Source: Rhodanobacter thiooxydans LCS2
GTDB taxonomy: Bacteria; Pseudomonadota; Gammaproteobacteria; Xanthomonadales; Rhodanobacteraceae
Assembly (NCBI RefSeq): GCF_000264375.1
Contig: NZ_AJXW01000039.1
Location: 1 to 58,329, forward strand
DNA length: 58,329 bases
Direction of reading: 5' to 3'
Under the pieces are notes generated by a model. The model worked only from the letters and a program-made list of their open reading frames with translations. It was not told where the DNA came from and did no database searches. The translations under genes were made by a program, and so were the position numbers. Shown here in pieces: positions 8,475-17,537 of the stretch. Position 1 is the stretch's first letter, and the number at the start of each line of letters is the position of its first letter.

Positions 8475-9086
8475 TCAAACGTTCTCGTGAAGGAAGGCAG
8501 CCACGCCGGCCATGAACATCTGCACCGACAGTGCGATCAGCAACATGCCCATCACGCGCTCCAGCGCGGTGAGCACGCTCTCGCCCAGCCAGCGGAACAG
8601 GTAGGTGGCACTGAGCAGGATCACCGAGCTGGCCAGCCACGCCAGCAGCAGCGCAATGGTCCAGTCGGCGGTGCGGCCGGGCTGGGTGTTGGTCAGCAGC
8701 AGCAGCGCCGCCATCGCCGAGGGGCCGGCCACGCCGGGAATCGCCATCGGCACGATGAACGGCTCGCCGCCGCCGGCCTTGCCGAAGATGCCGCTGCCAT
8801 CGGCCGGCGGAAACACCATGCGGATGCCGATCAGGAACAGCACGATGCCGCCGGCGATGCTGATCGACTCCTGCTTCAGCTGCAGCAGCTTGAGGATGTA
8901 CTGGCCACCGAACAGGAACACCAGCAGCACGCCCAGCGCGATCAGCAGTTCACGCACCATCACGCGGCGCCGGCGCTTCGGCGGTACTTCCTTCAGCAGG
9001 CTGAGGAACAACGGGATGTTGCCCAGCGGGTCCATGATCAGGAACAGCAGGATGCCCGCCGACAATGTAGTCATCTGCGATTCCAT
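8475..9086 (-). CDS. MarC/YhgN-family integral membrane protein
   Basis: This 203-residue, very hydrophobic protein has six predicted membrane segments and the MarC-family signature FLIMDPLGNIPLFL near residues 15-28. A second conserved block (PLAIPG-like, here MAIPGVAGPSAMA) lies about residues 113-125. The family is widespread and its function is unsettled; the old link to multiple antibiotic resistance has been withdrawn. It is 54 bp downstream of the SDR gene in the same direction. Translation could start at M1 or at M5. Confidence 0.85.
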   Translation of the reverse strand: MESQMTTLSAGILLFLIMDPLGNIPLFLSLLKEVPPKRRRRVMVRELLIALGVLLVFLFGGQYILKLLQLKQESISIAGGIVLFLIGIRMVFPPADGSGIFGKAGGGEPFIVPMAIPGVAGPSAMAALLLLTNTQPGRTADWTIALLLAWLASSVILLSATYLFRWLGESVLTALERVMGMLLIALSVQMFMAGVAAFLHENV

Positions 9087-9140
9087 CTCGACTCCCTTCT
9101 AGTGGCGCGACACGCAACGGTGCCGCCGGGTGACTACCGG

Positions 9141-9911
9141 TCAGGCGTCTCGCAGGTCCAGCAACGTGCCGCGCGCCGCGGCACCCTGCGCGCCGAGCAG
9201 GTACACCGCAGCGGCGGCGGCGGCGTCCGGCAACGGCCGCTGCAGAATGTCCTCGCCGAAATACGCCAGCTGCCGCAGCGCGGTGCGCATCGGCGCCGGC
9301 AGCATCGCATGGGTGCGCAGCGGACCGCTATCGGTCTCCTCGTGCAGGATCGCCACGAACCGTTCCAGCGCCGCCTTCGATGCACCGTAGCCGCCCCAGT
9401 GCGCGCGCTGCAGCAGCGCGGGATCATCCAGCACGAACACCACCGCGCTGTCGGCAGCCTGGGTCAGCAGCGGCAGGCAGGCCTGGGTCAGGGCGAAGGG
9501 CGCGTTCACGTTGACGTGCATCGCGCGCAACCAGGCATCGGGCTTGTGCATGCTGATCGGGGTCAGTCCGCCGAAGCTGACCGCCGCGTGCACGATGCCG
9601 TCGAGCCGGCCGAAATCGCGCTCCAGCCCTTCGGCCAGCGCGACGTAATCGCGCGGCGTGGCCAGTTCCATGTCCAGCGGATGGATCACTGGTTCGGCCA
9701 GGCCCTCGGCCAGCATCGCGTCGTACAGCTGTTCCAGCTGGCGCTGGCGCTTGCCGGTGATCACCACCATGGCGCCGGCACGCGACGCCGCTCGCGCCAC
9801 CGCGCCGCCGAGCCCGCCGTAGGCGCCGGTGACCAGCACCACGCGATCGGCCAGGGTGTCGGCGGCGGGCTGCCAGCCCGTGGGCAGGCGCGACGCGCGC
9901 AACGTCGTCAA
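9141..9911 (-). CDS. Short-chain dehydrogenase/reductase, YciK-like
   Basis: This 256-residue Rossmann-fold oxidoreductase has the TGAYGGLGG dinucleotide-binding motif near residue 27, a central NVNAPF segment and the catalytic YGASK. The start was chosen at a TTG (9911) because it overlaps the grxD stop codon as TTGA, the usual form of translational coupling, and places the Rossmann motif at the family position. The longer in-frame extension lies wholly inside grxD. YciK proteins are NADP-dependent reductases of unknown substrate. Confidence 0.8.
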   Translation of the reverse strand: MTTLRASRLPTGWQPAADTLADRVVLVTGAYGGLGGAVARAASRAGAMVVITGKRQRQLEQLYDAMLAEGLAEPVIHPLDMELATPRDYVALAEGLERDFGRLDGIVHAAVSFGGLTPISMHKPDAWLRAMHVNVNAPFALTQACLPLLTQAADSAVVFVLDDPALLQRAHWGGYGASKAALERFVAILHEETDSGPLRTHAMLPAPMRTALRQLAYFGEDILQRPLPDAAAAAAVYLLGAQGAAARGTLLDLRDA

Positions 9912-10231
9912 GGCGCCACCCCGGCCACGTCGCAAGCCATGCGGGACAGCTCGCCGGAAGACTTCAGGTCCTCGATGATGTCGCAACCGCCGATCAGTTC
10001 GCCCTGGATGAACAATTGCGGGAACGTCGGCCAGTTCGAGAAGTGCGGCAGCGCCGCGCGAACCTGCGGATCGGCCAGCACATTCACTGCATGGAACACG
10101 GCGCCGGCGTCAGCCAGCGCCCTGGCCGCGCGGCTGGAGAAGCCGCACATCGGAAACTCGGGCGTGCCCTTCATGAAAAGCACGATGGGATGCTCGGCCA
10201 GTACCGCCCTGATTTGCTCGTTGATGTCCAT
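9908..10231 (-). CDS. grxD: Monothiol glutaredoxin, Grx4 family
   Basis: This 107-residue protein has the CGFS active site ([11 protein letters not shown]), the [19 protein letters not shown] block and the glutathione-binding TFP of Grx4 proteins. These bind and transfer [2Fe-2S] clusters rather than reduce disulfides. Alignment with E. coli GrxD supports the start at MDINEQIR (10231). An in-frame ATG five codons upstream (10246) is possible. It is divergent from sodB and is the first gene of the leftward cluster. Pairing iron-sulfur delivery with superoxide defence is functionally sensible. Confidence 0.93.
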   Translation of the reverse strand: MDINEQIRAVLAEHPIVLFMKGTPEFPMCGFSSRAARALADAGAVFHAVNVLADPQVRAALPHFSNWPTFPQLFIQGELIGGCDIIEDLKSSGELSRMACDVAGVAP

Positions 10232-10347
10232 GGCTCGGTGTTTCATCTTTACAATGCAGGCAAGCCGGTATTGTATCAGTCACCCGTCGGCTGCCGTCCG
10301 CTACGCCGACCTTTCCTCCCCCCCAGCCACCTTCAAGGAGCCCCATC

Positions 10348-10926
10348 ATGGCGATCGAACTTCCTCCGCTGCCGTACGAAAAGAACGCACTGGAGCCGCA
10401 CATCTCCGCCGAAACGCTGGAATACCACTACGGCAAGCATCACCAGGCCTACGTGACCAACCTCAACAAGCTGATCGAGGGCACCGAGTTTGCCAGCGCC
10501 CCGCTCGAGGAGATCATCCGGAAATCCTCCGGCGGCATGTTCAACAACGCCGCACAGGTCTGGAACCACACCTTCTACTGGAATTCGATGAGCCCGAAGG
10601 GCGGTGGCGCACCGAGCGGCAAGCTGGCCGACGCGATCAACAAGGCGTTCGGCTCGTTCGAGAAGTTCAAGGAGGAGTTCAGCAAGTCCGCCGCCGGCAA
10701 TTTCGGCTCCGGCTGGACCTGGCTGGTGCAGCGTCCGGACGGCTCGCTCGGCATCGTCAACACTTCCAACGCGGCCACCCCGATCACCGGCAGCGACAAG
10801 CCGCTGTTCACCACCGACGTGTGGGAGCATGCCTACTACATCGACTACCGCAACGCCCGCCCGAAGTACGTCGAGGCGTTCTGGAACCTGGTGAACTGGG
10901 AATTCGCGGCCGGCAACCTGGCCTGA
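10348..10926 (+). CDS. sodB: Iron superoxide dismutase
   Basis: This 192-residue protein matches E. coli SodB along its whole length. The metal ligands are H27, H74, D157 and H161 (in [16 protein letters not shown] and DVWEHAYY). [11 protein letters not shown] and FGSGWTWL favour the iron rather than manganese subfamily, although cambialistic use cannot be excluded. There is no signal peptide, so it is cytoplasmic. AAGGAG lies 8 nt before the ATG, and a strong terminator follows at 10944. Confidence 0.95.
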   Translation: MAIELPPLPYEKNALEPHISAETLEYHYGKHHQAYVTNLNKLIEGTEFASAPLEEIIRKSSGGMFNNAAQVWNHTFYWNSMSPKGGGAPSGKLADAINKAFGSFEKFKEEFSKSAAGNFGSGWTWLVQRPDGSLGIVNTSNAATPITGSDKPLFTTDVWEHAYYIDYRNARPKYVEAFWNLVNWEFAAGNLA

Positions 10927-10943
10927 TTCTCCCCCGGTACAGA

Positions 10944-10977
10944 CAAAAAAACGGAGCCTGGCGGCTCCGTTTTTTTG
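10944..10977. terminator. Bidirectional terminator between sodB and purK
   Basis: An 8-bp stem ACGGAGCC/GGCTCCGT with a 4-nt loop is flanked by an A run on the left and seven T residues on the right. It therefore works in both directions between the converging sodB and purK genes. Confidence 0.9.
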
Positions 10978-10995
10978 TGCCCGCGCCGGCCCCGC

Positions 10996-12150
10996 TCAAC
11001 CGAGCGCAGACAACACCGGCGCCACCTGCGCCTCGCGCCCGAGCGCCGCGGCAATCGCGCCCAGGCGTGTGGCCAGTTGCCGGGCGTCCGGCGCGCACAC
11101 CGTGGCATGGCCCACCTTGCGGCCAGGGCGGGCCTGCTTGCCGTAGTCGTGCCAGTGCGCGTCGACGGTCCGCAGCAGCGCGGACGCGTCGGGCAGCTCG
11201 CCGATCCAGTTGAACATGGCCGACGGGCTGCGCGCGCCGGTGTCGCCCAGCGGCAGGCCGAGCACCGCACGCACGTGGTTCTCGAACTGGCTGGCGTACG
11301 CGCCCTCGATGGTCCAATGGCCTGAGTTGTGCACGCGCGGCGCCATCTCGTTGCCGAGCAAGTCGCCATTCTTGACGAACAACTCCAGCGCGAATACGCC
11401 GACGTAGCCCAGCCGCTCGGCCAGCGTGCGTGCCAGCGCGGTGGCGCGCTGTTGCAGCTGCCCGATGTCCGGCGCCGGCGCCAGGCTCATCGACAGCACG
11501 CCGTCGACATGCCAGTTGCGAGTCAGCGGCCAGGTGCGGAAATCGCCGTCACGGCCGCGCACGGCAATCACCGACAACTCGCGCTCGAACGGCACGAACG
11601 CTTCCAGGATCAGGCCATGCTTCGCCGCCTGGGCACCCAGCGCGGCCCAGGCCGCCTCCGCATCCGCCAGCACGTGCAGGCGGAACTGGCCCTTGCCGTC
11701 GTAGCCGAGCCGGCGCGTCTTGAGGATCGCCGGCACGCCGATCGCGGCCAGCGCCTGATCCAGTTGCTCGCGCGTATCCACCGTCATGAAGTCGGGCGTG
11801 TGCAGGCCGCACTCGCGGAACAGGGTCTTCTCGGCCAGCCGGTCCTGCGCCACCGCCAGCGCCTGTGGCGCCGGCGACACTGCCACCCGTTCGGCCAGCC
11901 AGCGCGCCGTCTCGGCCGGCACGTTCTCGAAATCGAAGGTGACCACGTCGACCTGCGCGGCGAAAGCCTCCAGCGCGTCGTAGTCGGCCCAGTCGGCCAC
12001 CACCAGCGGCGCAACCTGCCCTGCACAGGCGTCGGCCACGTTGTCCACCACCAGCGTCTTCACGCCCAGTGGCGCCGCCGCCAGCGCCAGCATGCGCGCC
12101 AGCTGGCCGCCGCCGAGTACGCCCAGCACGGGTTGCCGCCGATCGCTCAT
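10996..12150 (-). CDS. purK: 5-(carboxyamino)imidazole ribonucleotide synthase
   Basis: This 384-residue ATP-grasp enzyme carboxylates AIR to N5-CAIR using ATP and bicarbonate in purine synthesis. [11 protein letters not shown] at the N-terminus, the [12 protein letters not shown] nucleotide-binding loop and [17 protein letters not shown] are diagnostic. The ATG at 12150 overlaps the purE stop codon as ATGA. The frame stays open far upstream, but that part is antisense to other genes and is not coding. It partners directly with PurE, which converts N5-CAIR to CAIR. Confidence 0.96.
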   Translation of the reverse strand: MSDRRQPVLGVLGGGQLARMLALAAAPLGVKTLVVDNVADACAGQVAPLVVADWADYDALEAFAAQVDVVTFDFENVPAETARWLAERVAVSPAPQALAVAQDRLAEKTLFRECGLHTPDFMTVDTREQLDQALAAIGVPAILKTRRLGYDGKGQFRLHVLADAEAAWAALGAQAAKHGLILEAFVPFERELSVIAVRGRDGDFRTWPLTRNWHVDGVLSMSLAPAPDIGQLQQRATALARTLAERLGYVGVFALELFVKNGDLLGNEMAPRVHNSGHWTIEGAYASQFENHVRAVLGLPLGDTGARSPSAMFNWIGELPDASALLRTVDAHWHDYGKQARPGRKVGHATVCAPDARQLATRLGAIAAALGREAQVAPVLSALG

Positions 12151-12650
12151 CGGCTCGGGTCCGGCTGTTCGAGCACGGCCTCGGTCTGGCGTGCGCGCCA
12201 ATGCTCCAGCGACGTGGCCAGCGCCGGATCGTGCAGCGCCAGCACCGCGGCCGCCAGCAGACCGGCGTTCACCGCGCCGGCCCGACCGATCGCCAGGGTG
12301 CCGACCGGGACGCCGGCCGGCATCTGCACGATCGACAGCAGCGAATCCATCCCGTTCAGCGCCTTCGACTGCACCGGCACACCGAACACCGGCAGGCGGG
12401 TCTTCGCCGCCAGCATGCCCGGCAGGTGGGCTGCGCCGCCGGCGCCGGCGATGATCACCTGCACCCCGCGTGCCGGCGCCTGTTCGGCGTAGCTGAACAG
12501 CAGGTCCGGCGTGCGGTGGGCGGAAACCACCCGCACCTCGTGCGCCACGCCCAGCTCGGTCAGCACGTTCGCCGCGTGCTGCATGGTTTCCCAGTCCGAA
12601 CGCGAGCCCATCACTACGCCGACACGCGGCGCCCTGCTTGTTCCTGTCAT
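12147..12650 (-). CDS. purE: N5-carboxyaminoimidazole ribonucleotide mutase
   Basis: This 167-residue protein has the class I PurE signature [13 protein letters not shown], the VSAHRTPD catalytic histidine block and [13 protein letters not shown]. It converts N5-CAIR to CAIR. The start was set at MTGTSRAP (12650); an in-frame ATG lies five codons upstream. The stop codon overlaps the purK start, so purE-purK form a coupled operon. It is divergent from the Trm112-like gene with 58 bp between them. Confidence 0.96.
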   Translation of the reverse strand: MTGTSRAPRVGVVMGSRSDWETMQHAANVLTELGVAHEVRVVSAHRTPDLLFSYAEQAPARGVQVIIAGAGGAAHLPGMLAAKTRLPVFGVPVQSKALNGMDSLLSIVQMPAGVPVGTLAIGRAGAVNAGLLAAAVLALHDPALATSLEHWRARQTEAVLEQPDPSR

Positions 12651-12708
12651 GGCCGGGCCGTCCAAAAACGGCTATTGTAAGGGCTTTCCCCACCCTGCAC
12701 ATCCAAGC

Positions 12709-12978
12709 ATGGACAAGCGTCTGCTCGATATTCTGTGCTGCCCGGTCAGCAAAATGCCCCTGCGTCCGCTGGGCAAGCGCGAGCTCGACGCGCTGAACGA
12801 CGCCATCGGCGCAGGCAAGGTCGACACCGTCGCCGGCGCCACCGTGCGCGAGCGGATCGGCGAAGGCCTGATCACCACCGACCACAAGGTGATCTACCGG
12901 GTCGAGGACGGCATTCCGGTGATGCTGCCCGAGGAAGGCATCGGCACCGCCCAGCTGAACGGATTCCCCGCCAGTTGA
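12709..12978 (+). CDS. Trm112/YcaR-family small protein, zinc cysteines not conserved
   Basis: This 89-residue protein starts MDKRLLDILCCPVSKMPL and ends with a VIYRVEDGIPVMLPEEG block, the two ends of the Trm112/YcaR fold. Classical members have two CxxC zinc pairs. Here the first pair is CPVS with an adjacent extra Cys (C10, C11), and the second is missing, so zinc binding is unlikely in the usual form. The middle is longer than in E. coli YcaR. Trm112 proteins act as partners of methyltransferases; the partner in this organism is unknown. Confidence 0.82.
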   Translation: MDKRLLDILCCPVSKMPLRPLGKRELDALNDAIGAGKVDTVAGATVRERIGEGLITTDHKVIYRVEDGIPVMLPEEGIGTAQLNGFPAS

Positions 12979-13101
12979 GGCCGCGCAGCGCTTCCCGACA
13001 GGCGCCCGACGCATGACACGGCCCCCCGCTTTGCCTTATCGTCAACGCTTGCGCGGCGCCTTCCCGGGTCGGATCGCGTACCAACGTTTCAGGGGTTGGC
13101 G

Positions 13102-15360
13102 ATGAACGAAGCCAGTGATCCATCCCGAGTCATCCATCTCAGCCAGCGCCTGGACCCGGCCAGCGAACGCGTCGGCGAACTGCTCGCCTCCGTGCGCAAC
13201 ATCGCCGGCAAGCGCTTGCAGCAATGGGTCGGCAACGCCTTCGAGCACGTCGACGACGCCCTGTTCGACCTGGCCGAGAAGGCCGAGAACAACGCCGCGC
13301 AGATGCATTACTTCGACGGCATGCGCGAAGTGCGCAAGCGCCGGCCCACGGTGGAGCGCAGCTTCCTCGGCGCGATCAACCGCCAGATCGGCGAGCTGAT
13401 CCATCCGCAGCCCGCGGGCAACCCGGCCTCGCCGTTCGGCACCCCCGAGCTGACGCTGGTGGCCGACAACGAGCTGGAGGAATCGCTGGCCATCACCAGC
13501 ATGATCAGCAAGAACGACGCGCGCCTCGCGCGCGACCTGTTCGCGGTCAACCAGCGCCTGTCGGTGATCTGCGGCGGCCGCAAGATCGAGGATTCCAGCA
13601 ATCCGGTGGCGCCGGCGATCCTGGCCCAGTCATTCCGCCAGGCGCTGCATGAGCTCAGCGCCGACATGCGCGTCAAGCTGATCATCTACAAGCTGTTCGA
13701 TCGCTACGTGCTGTCCTCGCTGGAAGAGCTCTATCAGGAAATCAATACCGAGCTGGTCCGCGCCGGCGTGCTGCCGCAGCTGCGCCACGAAGCGCTGCGC
13801 GGCGACGCGACCGGCGCCGCGCAGGCGGCTGCCGAGGTGGCCGGCGAGGCGACCGGCGAGATTCCCGGCGACCTGCTGCAGACCCTGCATGCGCTGTTCA
13901 GCGCGCGCCGCGGCCCGGCCGCCGGCGGCAACGCCATGCATGCGATGCCGGGCGGACCGCTGCCGTCGGCGAACGAGCTGCTGGGCGCACTCAGCGTGCT
14001 GCAGAGCCAGATCGCCAGCGCCGGGCCACTGCCGTACGCGCAACCGGGCGATGCCGCCGCATTGAGCCGCGAGGTACTCCAGCTCAAGGGCCAACTGCTG
14101 ACCCAGCTGGGTGCGCTGCGCGGCGAGAAGCCCAGCCACGTCGCCAACATCGATGAAGATACCATCGACCTGGTCGGCATGTTGTTCGAATTCATCCTGG
14201 AGGACCGCAACCTGCCGGCCACGATGCAGGTGATGCTGGCGCGGCTGCAGATCCCGTATCTAAAGGCGGCGATTCTGGACCGCAAGCTGTTCGCGCACCG
14301 CCAGCATCCGGCGCGACGACTGCTGGATTGCCTGGCCGAGCAGGCCAAGGGCTGGTCCGAGGAATCCGACCGCGACCGCCGCCTGCACGACAAGGTGAAG
14401 TCGATCGTCGACCAGTTGCTGCACGACTTCGACGACGACATGGGCATCTTCGAACGCCTGCTGCTCGACCTGCAGCAGTTCCAGGATCTCAACAAGCGCC
14501 GTTCCGAACTGGCCGAGCAGCGCGTGGCCGAATCCACCCGCGGTCGCGAGAAGCTCGAGCAGGCGCGCCGTCGCGCCGCGCGCGAAATCCTCGACCGCGT
14601 CGGCGAGTACAGGCTGCCGCCACTGGTGCACGGCGTGCTCGCCCGCGCCTGGGCCAACCATCTGGTGCTGACCCTGTTGCGCCAGGGCGAAAGCTCACCC
14701 GAGTTCAAGAGCGCGCTGCGCTTCGTCGACGACTTCATCGCCAGCACCAAGCCGGCTACCACGGCGGAAAGCCGGCAGGCATTGCGCCAGATGCTGCCCG
14801 GCATCGAGCGCGCGCTGCGCCAGGGCCTGGCGAACGTGGCGTTCCAGGAACAGGATATCGAGCGCCTGCTGGGCCAGTTGCACACTTATTACCGGCAGCG
14901 GCTCGGCGAAACCGTGGGCGCCACCGAGGCCGTGGCGGTCGAGGAGGATGCCGCGATGCTGGCAATCCCCGACAGCATCCAGCCGGTCATCGACCAGGCC
15001 ACCACGCCGCCGGACAGCGTCGAGGAAGATCTCGCCGAAGCACCGCTGGACAGTCCGGAGTGGCACCAGGTACAGGCGCTGCAACCGGGCACCTGGCTGG
15101 AGTTCTGCCTGCCCGACGAGGCGATGACCCGTGCCAAGTTGTCGTGGATCAGCCCGATGAGCGGCCGCTACCTGTTCGTCAACCGGCGCGGCCTGAAGGT
15201 GGCTGATTATTCGCCGCAGGAACTGACCGTGCTGATCACCGATGGCCGTGCCCGCCTGCTTGCCGCCAACGCGCTGTTCGATCGTGCGATGAGCGCGATC
15301 GTCAACAAGCTGAGCCAGCAGGATGCCCCCACGCCGCCGGCGGACGCGGCCGCCGGATGA
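13102..15360 (+). CDS. DUF1631 family protein
   Basis: This 752-residue cytoplasmic protein belongs to the large DUF1631 family, whose function is unknown to me. It is mostly helical, with long amphipathic stretches (RRRAAREILDRVGEYRLP). The C-terminal 100 residues (GTWLEFCLP...RAKLSWISPMSGRYLFVNRRG) form a beta-rich segment that resembles PilZ-like domains; this is an impression, not an alignment. The ATG at 13102 has AGGGG 6 nt upstream, and an in-frame TTG lies two codons earlier. The stop codon overlaps the nadC ATG (ATGA), so the two are co-translated. Confidence 0.82.
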   Translation: MNEASDPSRVIHLSQRLDPASERVGELLASVRNIAGKRLQQWVGNAFEHVDDALFDLAEKAENNAAQMHYFDGMREVRKRRPTVERSFLGAINRQIGELIHPQPAGNPASPFGTPELTLVADNELEESLAITSMISKNDARLARDLFAVNQRLSVICGGRKIEDSSNPVAPAILAQSFRQALHELSADMRVKLIIYKLFDRYVLSSLEELYQEINTELVRAGVLPQLRHEALRGDATGAAQAAAEVAGEATGEIPGDLLQTLHALFSARRGPAAGGNAMHAMPGGPLPSANELLGALSVLQSQIASAGPLPYAQPGDAAALSREVLQLKGQLLTQLGALRGEKPSHVANIDEDTIDLVGMLFEFILEDRNLPATMQVMLARLQIPYLKAAILDRKLFAHRQHPARRLLDCLAEQAKGWSEESDRDRRLHDKVKSIVDQLLHDFDDDMGIFERLLLDLQQFQDLNKRRSELAEQRVAESTRGREKLEQARRRAAREILDRVGEYRLPPLVHGVLARAWANHLVLTLLRQGESSPEFKSALRFVDDFIASTKPATTAESRQALRQMLPGIERALRQGLANVAFQEQDIERLLGQLHTYYRQRLGETVGATEAVAVEEDAAMLAIPDSIQPVIDQATTPPDSVEEDLAEAPLDSPEWHQVQALQPGTWLEFCLPDEAMTRAKLSWISPMSGRYLFVNRRGLKVADYSPQELTVLITDGRARLLAANALFDRAMSAIVNKLSQQDAPTPPADAAAG

Positions 15361-16214
15361 TCGAAGCCGCACCGTTCGCGGCTCCGGATGCCGCGCAGAT
15401 CGCCGCCGACATCGACCGCGCCTTTGCCGAGGATCTCGGCCCGGGCGATGCCACCGCGGGGCTGCTGCCGGCCGCGGCCGGCGCCCATGCCGAACTGACC
15501 TGCCGCGACGCGGCGGTGATCGCCGGCACGCCATGGTTCGACGCCTGCTTCCGCCGCCTCGACCCCGCCGTGCGGATCGACTGGCAGGTGCGTGATGGCG
15601 AGCGGGTCGCCCCCGGCGCGGTGATCTGCCGCCTGTCCGGGCATGCCCGCTCGCTGGTCACCGCCGAGCGCCCGGCGCTGAACTTCCTGCAGCTGCTGTC
15701 AGCCACCGCCACGGTGACCGCTGCGTACGTCGCCGCCGTCGCCGGCACCCCGGTGCGCGTGCTGGACACGCGCAAGACCATTCCCGGCCTGCGCGTCGCG
15801 CAGAAGTACGCAGTGCGCTGCGGTGGGGGCCACAACCAGCGCATGGGGCTGTACGACGCAGTGCTGGTCAAGGAAAACCACATCATCGCCGCCGGCGGCA
15901 TCGCCGCTGCGGTACGGGCGGCACGTCGCCTGCACCCGGACCTGCTGCTCGAAGTCGAGGTGGAGAACCTCGACGAACTGGAGCAGGCGCTGCAGGCCGG
16001 CGTGGACCGCATCATGCTGGACAATTTCGAGCCGGCGCAGATGCACGAGGCGGTGCGGCGCACCGCCGGCCGCGTGCCGCTGGAAGCCTCCGGCAACGTC
16101 GATCTGGACACGATTGGCGAATACGCCCGCACCGGCGTGGACTTCATCTCGGTCGGTGCGCTGACCAAGCATGTGCACGCCGTCGACCTGTCGCTGCGCC
16201 TGCAACTGGACTGA
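15357..16214 (+). CDS. nadC: Nicotinate-nucleotide pyrophosphorylase (carboxylating)
   Basis: This 285-residue quinolinate phosphoribosyltransferase makes nicotinate mononucleotide from quinolinate and PRPP in NAD synthesis. It shows AEDLGPGDAT at the N-terminus, the SGHARSLVTAERPALNFLQ block, LDTRKTIPGLRVAQKYAVRCGGG and EVEVENLDELEQAL. The gene is complete and coupled to the DUF1631 gene by ATGA. Its TGA stop codon lies inside the first stem of the repeat element that starts at 16211. Confidence 0.96.
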   Translation: MIEAAPFAAPDAAQIAADIDRAFAEDLGPGDATAGLLPAAAGAHAELTCRDAAVIAGTPWFDACFRRLDPAVRIDWQVRDGERVAPGAVICRLSGHARSLVTAERPALNFLQLLSATATVTAAYVAAVAGTPVRVLDTRKTIPGLRVAQKYAVRCGGGHNQRMGLYDAVLVKENHIIAAGGIAAAVRAARRLHPDLLLEVEVENLDELEQALQAGVDRIMLDNFEPAQMHEAVRRTAGRVPLEASGNVDLDTIGEYARTGVDFISVGALTKHVHAVDLSLRLQLD

Positions 16215-16473
16215 GAGGTTGTGATTTTTTCAACCTCTCAGGCCGGCCACGGCGAGGGCATGGCGAGGGCATGGCGAGGGCATGGATGCCCGAGTTGAGG
16301 CAACGCAGGAGCAGTTGCCCGATGCCCGAGTTGAGGCAGCGCAGGAGCGGCTGCCCGAGGGCCGAGCATGAAACAGTCACGCAAGTGACTGTTTCATGTG
16401 AGCGAGTCCGGGCGTGTAGCGGACTCGCGACTGAAGAAAACCACAGGAAGTGGTTTTCTTCACAAGCTCTGAG
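16211..16473. repeat. 263-bp nested-hairpin repeat element, copy 1
   Basis: The ends are imperfect terminal inverted repeats: CTGAGAGGTTGTGA, and the reverse complement of the right end, CTCAGAGCTTGTGA (12 of 14 match). Inside, in order, are a hairpin CTGAGAGGTTG/CAACCTCTCAG around TGATTTTTT; three 11-bp GGCGAGGGCAT tandem units; and two 36-bp tandem units (16285-16320, 16321-16356), each forming a GGCARC/GYTGCC hairpin. These are followed by ATGAAACAGTCAC/GTGACTGTTTCAT, GCGAGTCCG/CGGACTCGC and GAAGAAAACCAC/GTGGTTTTCTTC, all perfect. It fills almost the entire gap between converging nadC and the histidine kinase gene. No transposase is present, and it is related to the copy at 22319. Confidence 0.88.
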
Positions 16474-16475
16474 GC

Positions 16476-17498
16476 CTACGACTTCATGAAACTCTGCTCC
16501 GGCGCATACGCTGGCAGCGGATGCGGGAAACGGATGCGCGCGATGTTTTCCTGGCCCTGACCCGTCTGCAATTCCAGCGACCACGCAAAGCGGTCGCTGA
16601 TCCGCTGGGCAATAGCCAGTTCGAAACCGTGCCGGTCGGCACCGCGGGCGCGTGCCGGGTAGCCGTTGCCGGGCGTCTGCGAGGTAATCCGGTTGCGCAC
16701 GCTGATCGCGCCGGGCAGCACGCTGACCACTACGCTGCCCTGCTCGGTCTGCTGGCAGGCATTGCGGATCAACTGCCAGCACAGCACTGAGAACGCCCGC
16801 GGCGAGCCCTGCAACGCGAAGCGGGCGGGCTCTTCCAGCAGCAGCTCGATCGGCCGACCGGCCAGCAACTCGCGGGCGAAATCCAGTTCCTTGCGCAGCG
16901 CATCGTTGACGACGAAATACTGGTCGTCGGCAGGGCTGTCCGTCTCGCGCGCCAGGATCAGCAGCGCATCCACCAGCACTTCCATCTCGCGGGTGGCGCG
17001 CTTGATCCGGAGCACCGAGCGCACGCCGAAGTCGCTGAGGCCGTCCTCCTCGGCCAGCATGTCCGCCGACATCTTGATCACGGTGAGCGGGCTGCGCAGC
17101 TCGTGGCTGGCGTCGCGGGTGAAGTTGCGCTCGCGCTGGTTGTAGCTGGCCAGGCGCGTGGCGAAGCCGTGCAGGCCCCGCGCCAGCGAGGCCACGTCGG
17201 CGTCGGCATGGGTGGACAACTGCTCCAGGCGCAGTGATGCCGGATCCAGCAGCTCGCCGTCCCAGCGATTCACCAGCCGCGCCAGCGCGCGCACCGGCCG
17301 CCACTCGCGCCGCAAGGCGAGCCAGGCGAGCGCGGTGGTGAGCACGATCACCATGATCACCACCGCAGTGTGCGCGACGTTGTAGATGCCCAGCATGCAG
17401 ACCACCACCACGATCACGAACTGCAGGGTGAACACCCACGCGACGCGCCGACGGAAGGCACCCACACGAGACGTAACTGCGTTGGCCCTGCTGTCCAT
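16476..17498 (-). CDS. Two-component sensor histidine kinase with atypical ATP-binding motifs
   Basis: This is a protein of 340 residues. Two membrane helices (about 20-40 and 44-63) are joined by a very short loop, so there is no periplasmic sensor domain of note. A HAMP-like linker leads to the HisKA dimerisation helix with DASHELRSPL, phospho-acceptor H132. The catalytic domain has an N-box (LIRNACQQ), but the expected DxGxG (G1) is missing (SVRNRITSQTPGNG) and G2 is reduced to RHGFELAIAQRI. ATP binding may therefore be altered. It follows its response regulator by 39 nt in the same direction. The sensed signal is unknown. Confidence 0.85.
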   Translation of the reverse strand: MDSRANAVTSRVGAFRRRVAWVFTLQFVIVVVVCMLGIYNVAHTAVVIMVIVLTTALAWLALRREWRPVRALARLVNRWDGELLDPASLRLEQLSTHADADVASLARGLHGFATRLASYNQRERNFTRDASHELRSPLTVIKMSADMLAEEDGLSDFGVRSVLRIKRATREMEVLVDALLILARETDSPADDQYFVVNDALRKELDFARELLAGRPIELLLEEPARFALQGSPRAFSVLCWQLIRNACQQTEQGSVVVSVLPGAISVRNRITSQTPGNGYPARARGADRHGFELAIAQRISDRFAWSLELQTGQGQENIARIRFPHPLPAYAPEQSFMKS

Positions 17499-17537
17499 TA
17501 CCTGTGTGCGCCTACCTCTGATGCACGGTGATTGATG

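Noticed and set aside
10996..13014. A long 672-codon minus-strand frame suggesting a larger PurK fusion
   Set aside because: The upstream half lies across purE in another frame and antisense to the Trm112-like gene. PurK starts at 12150 with an ATGA overlap.
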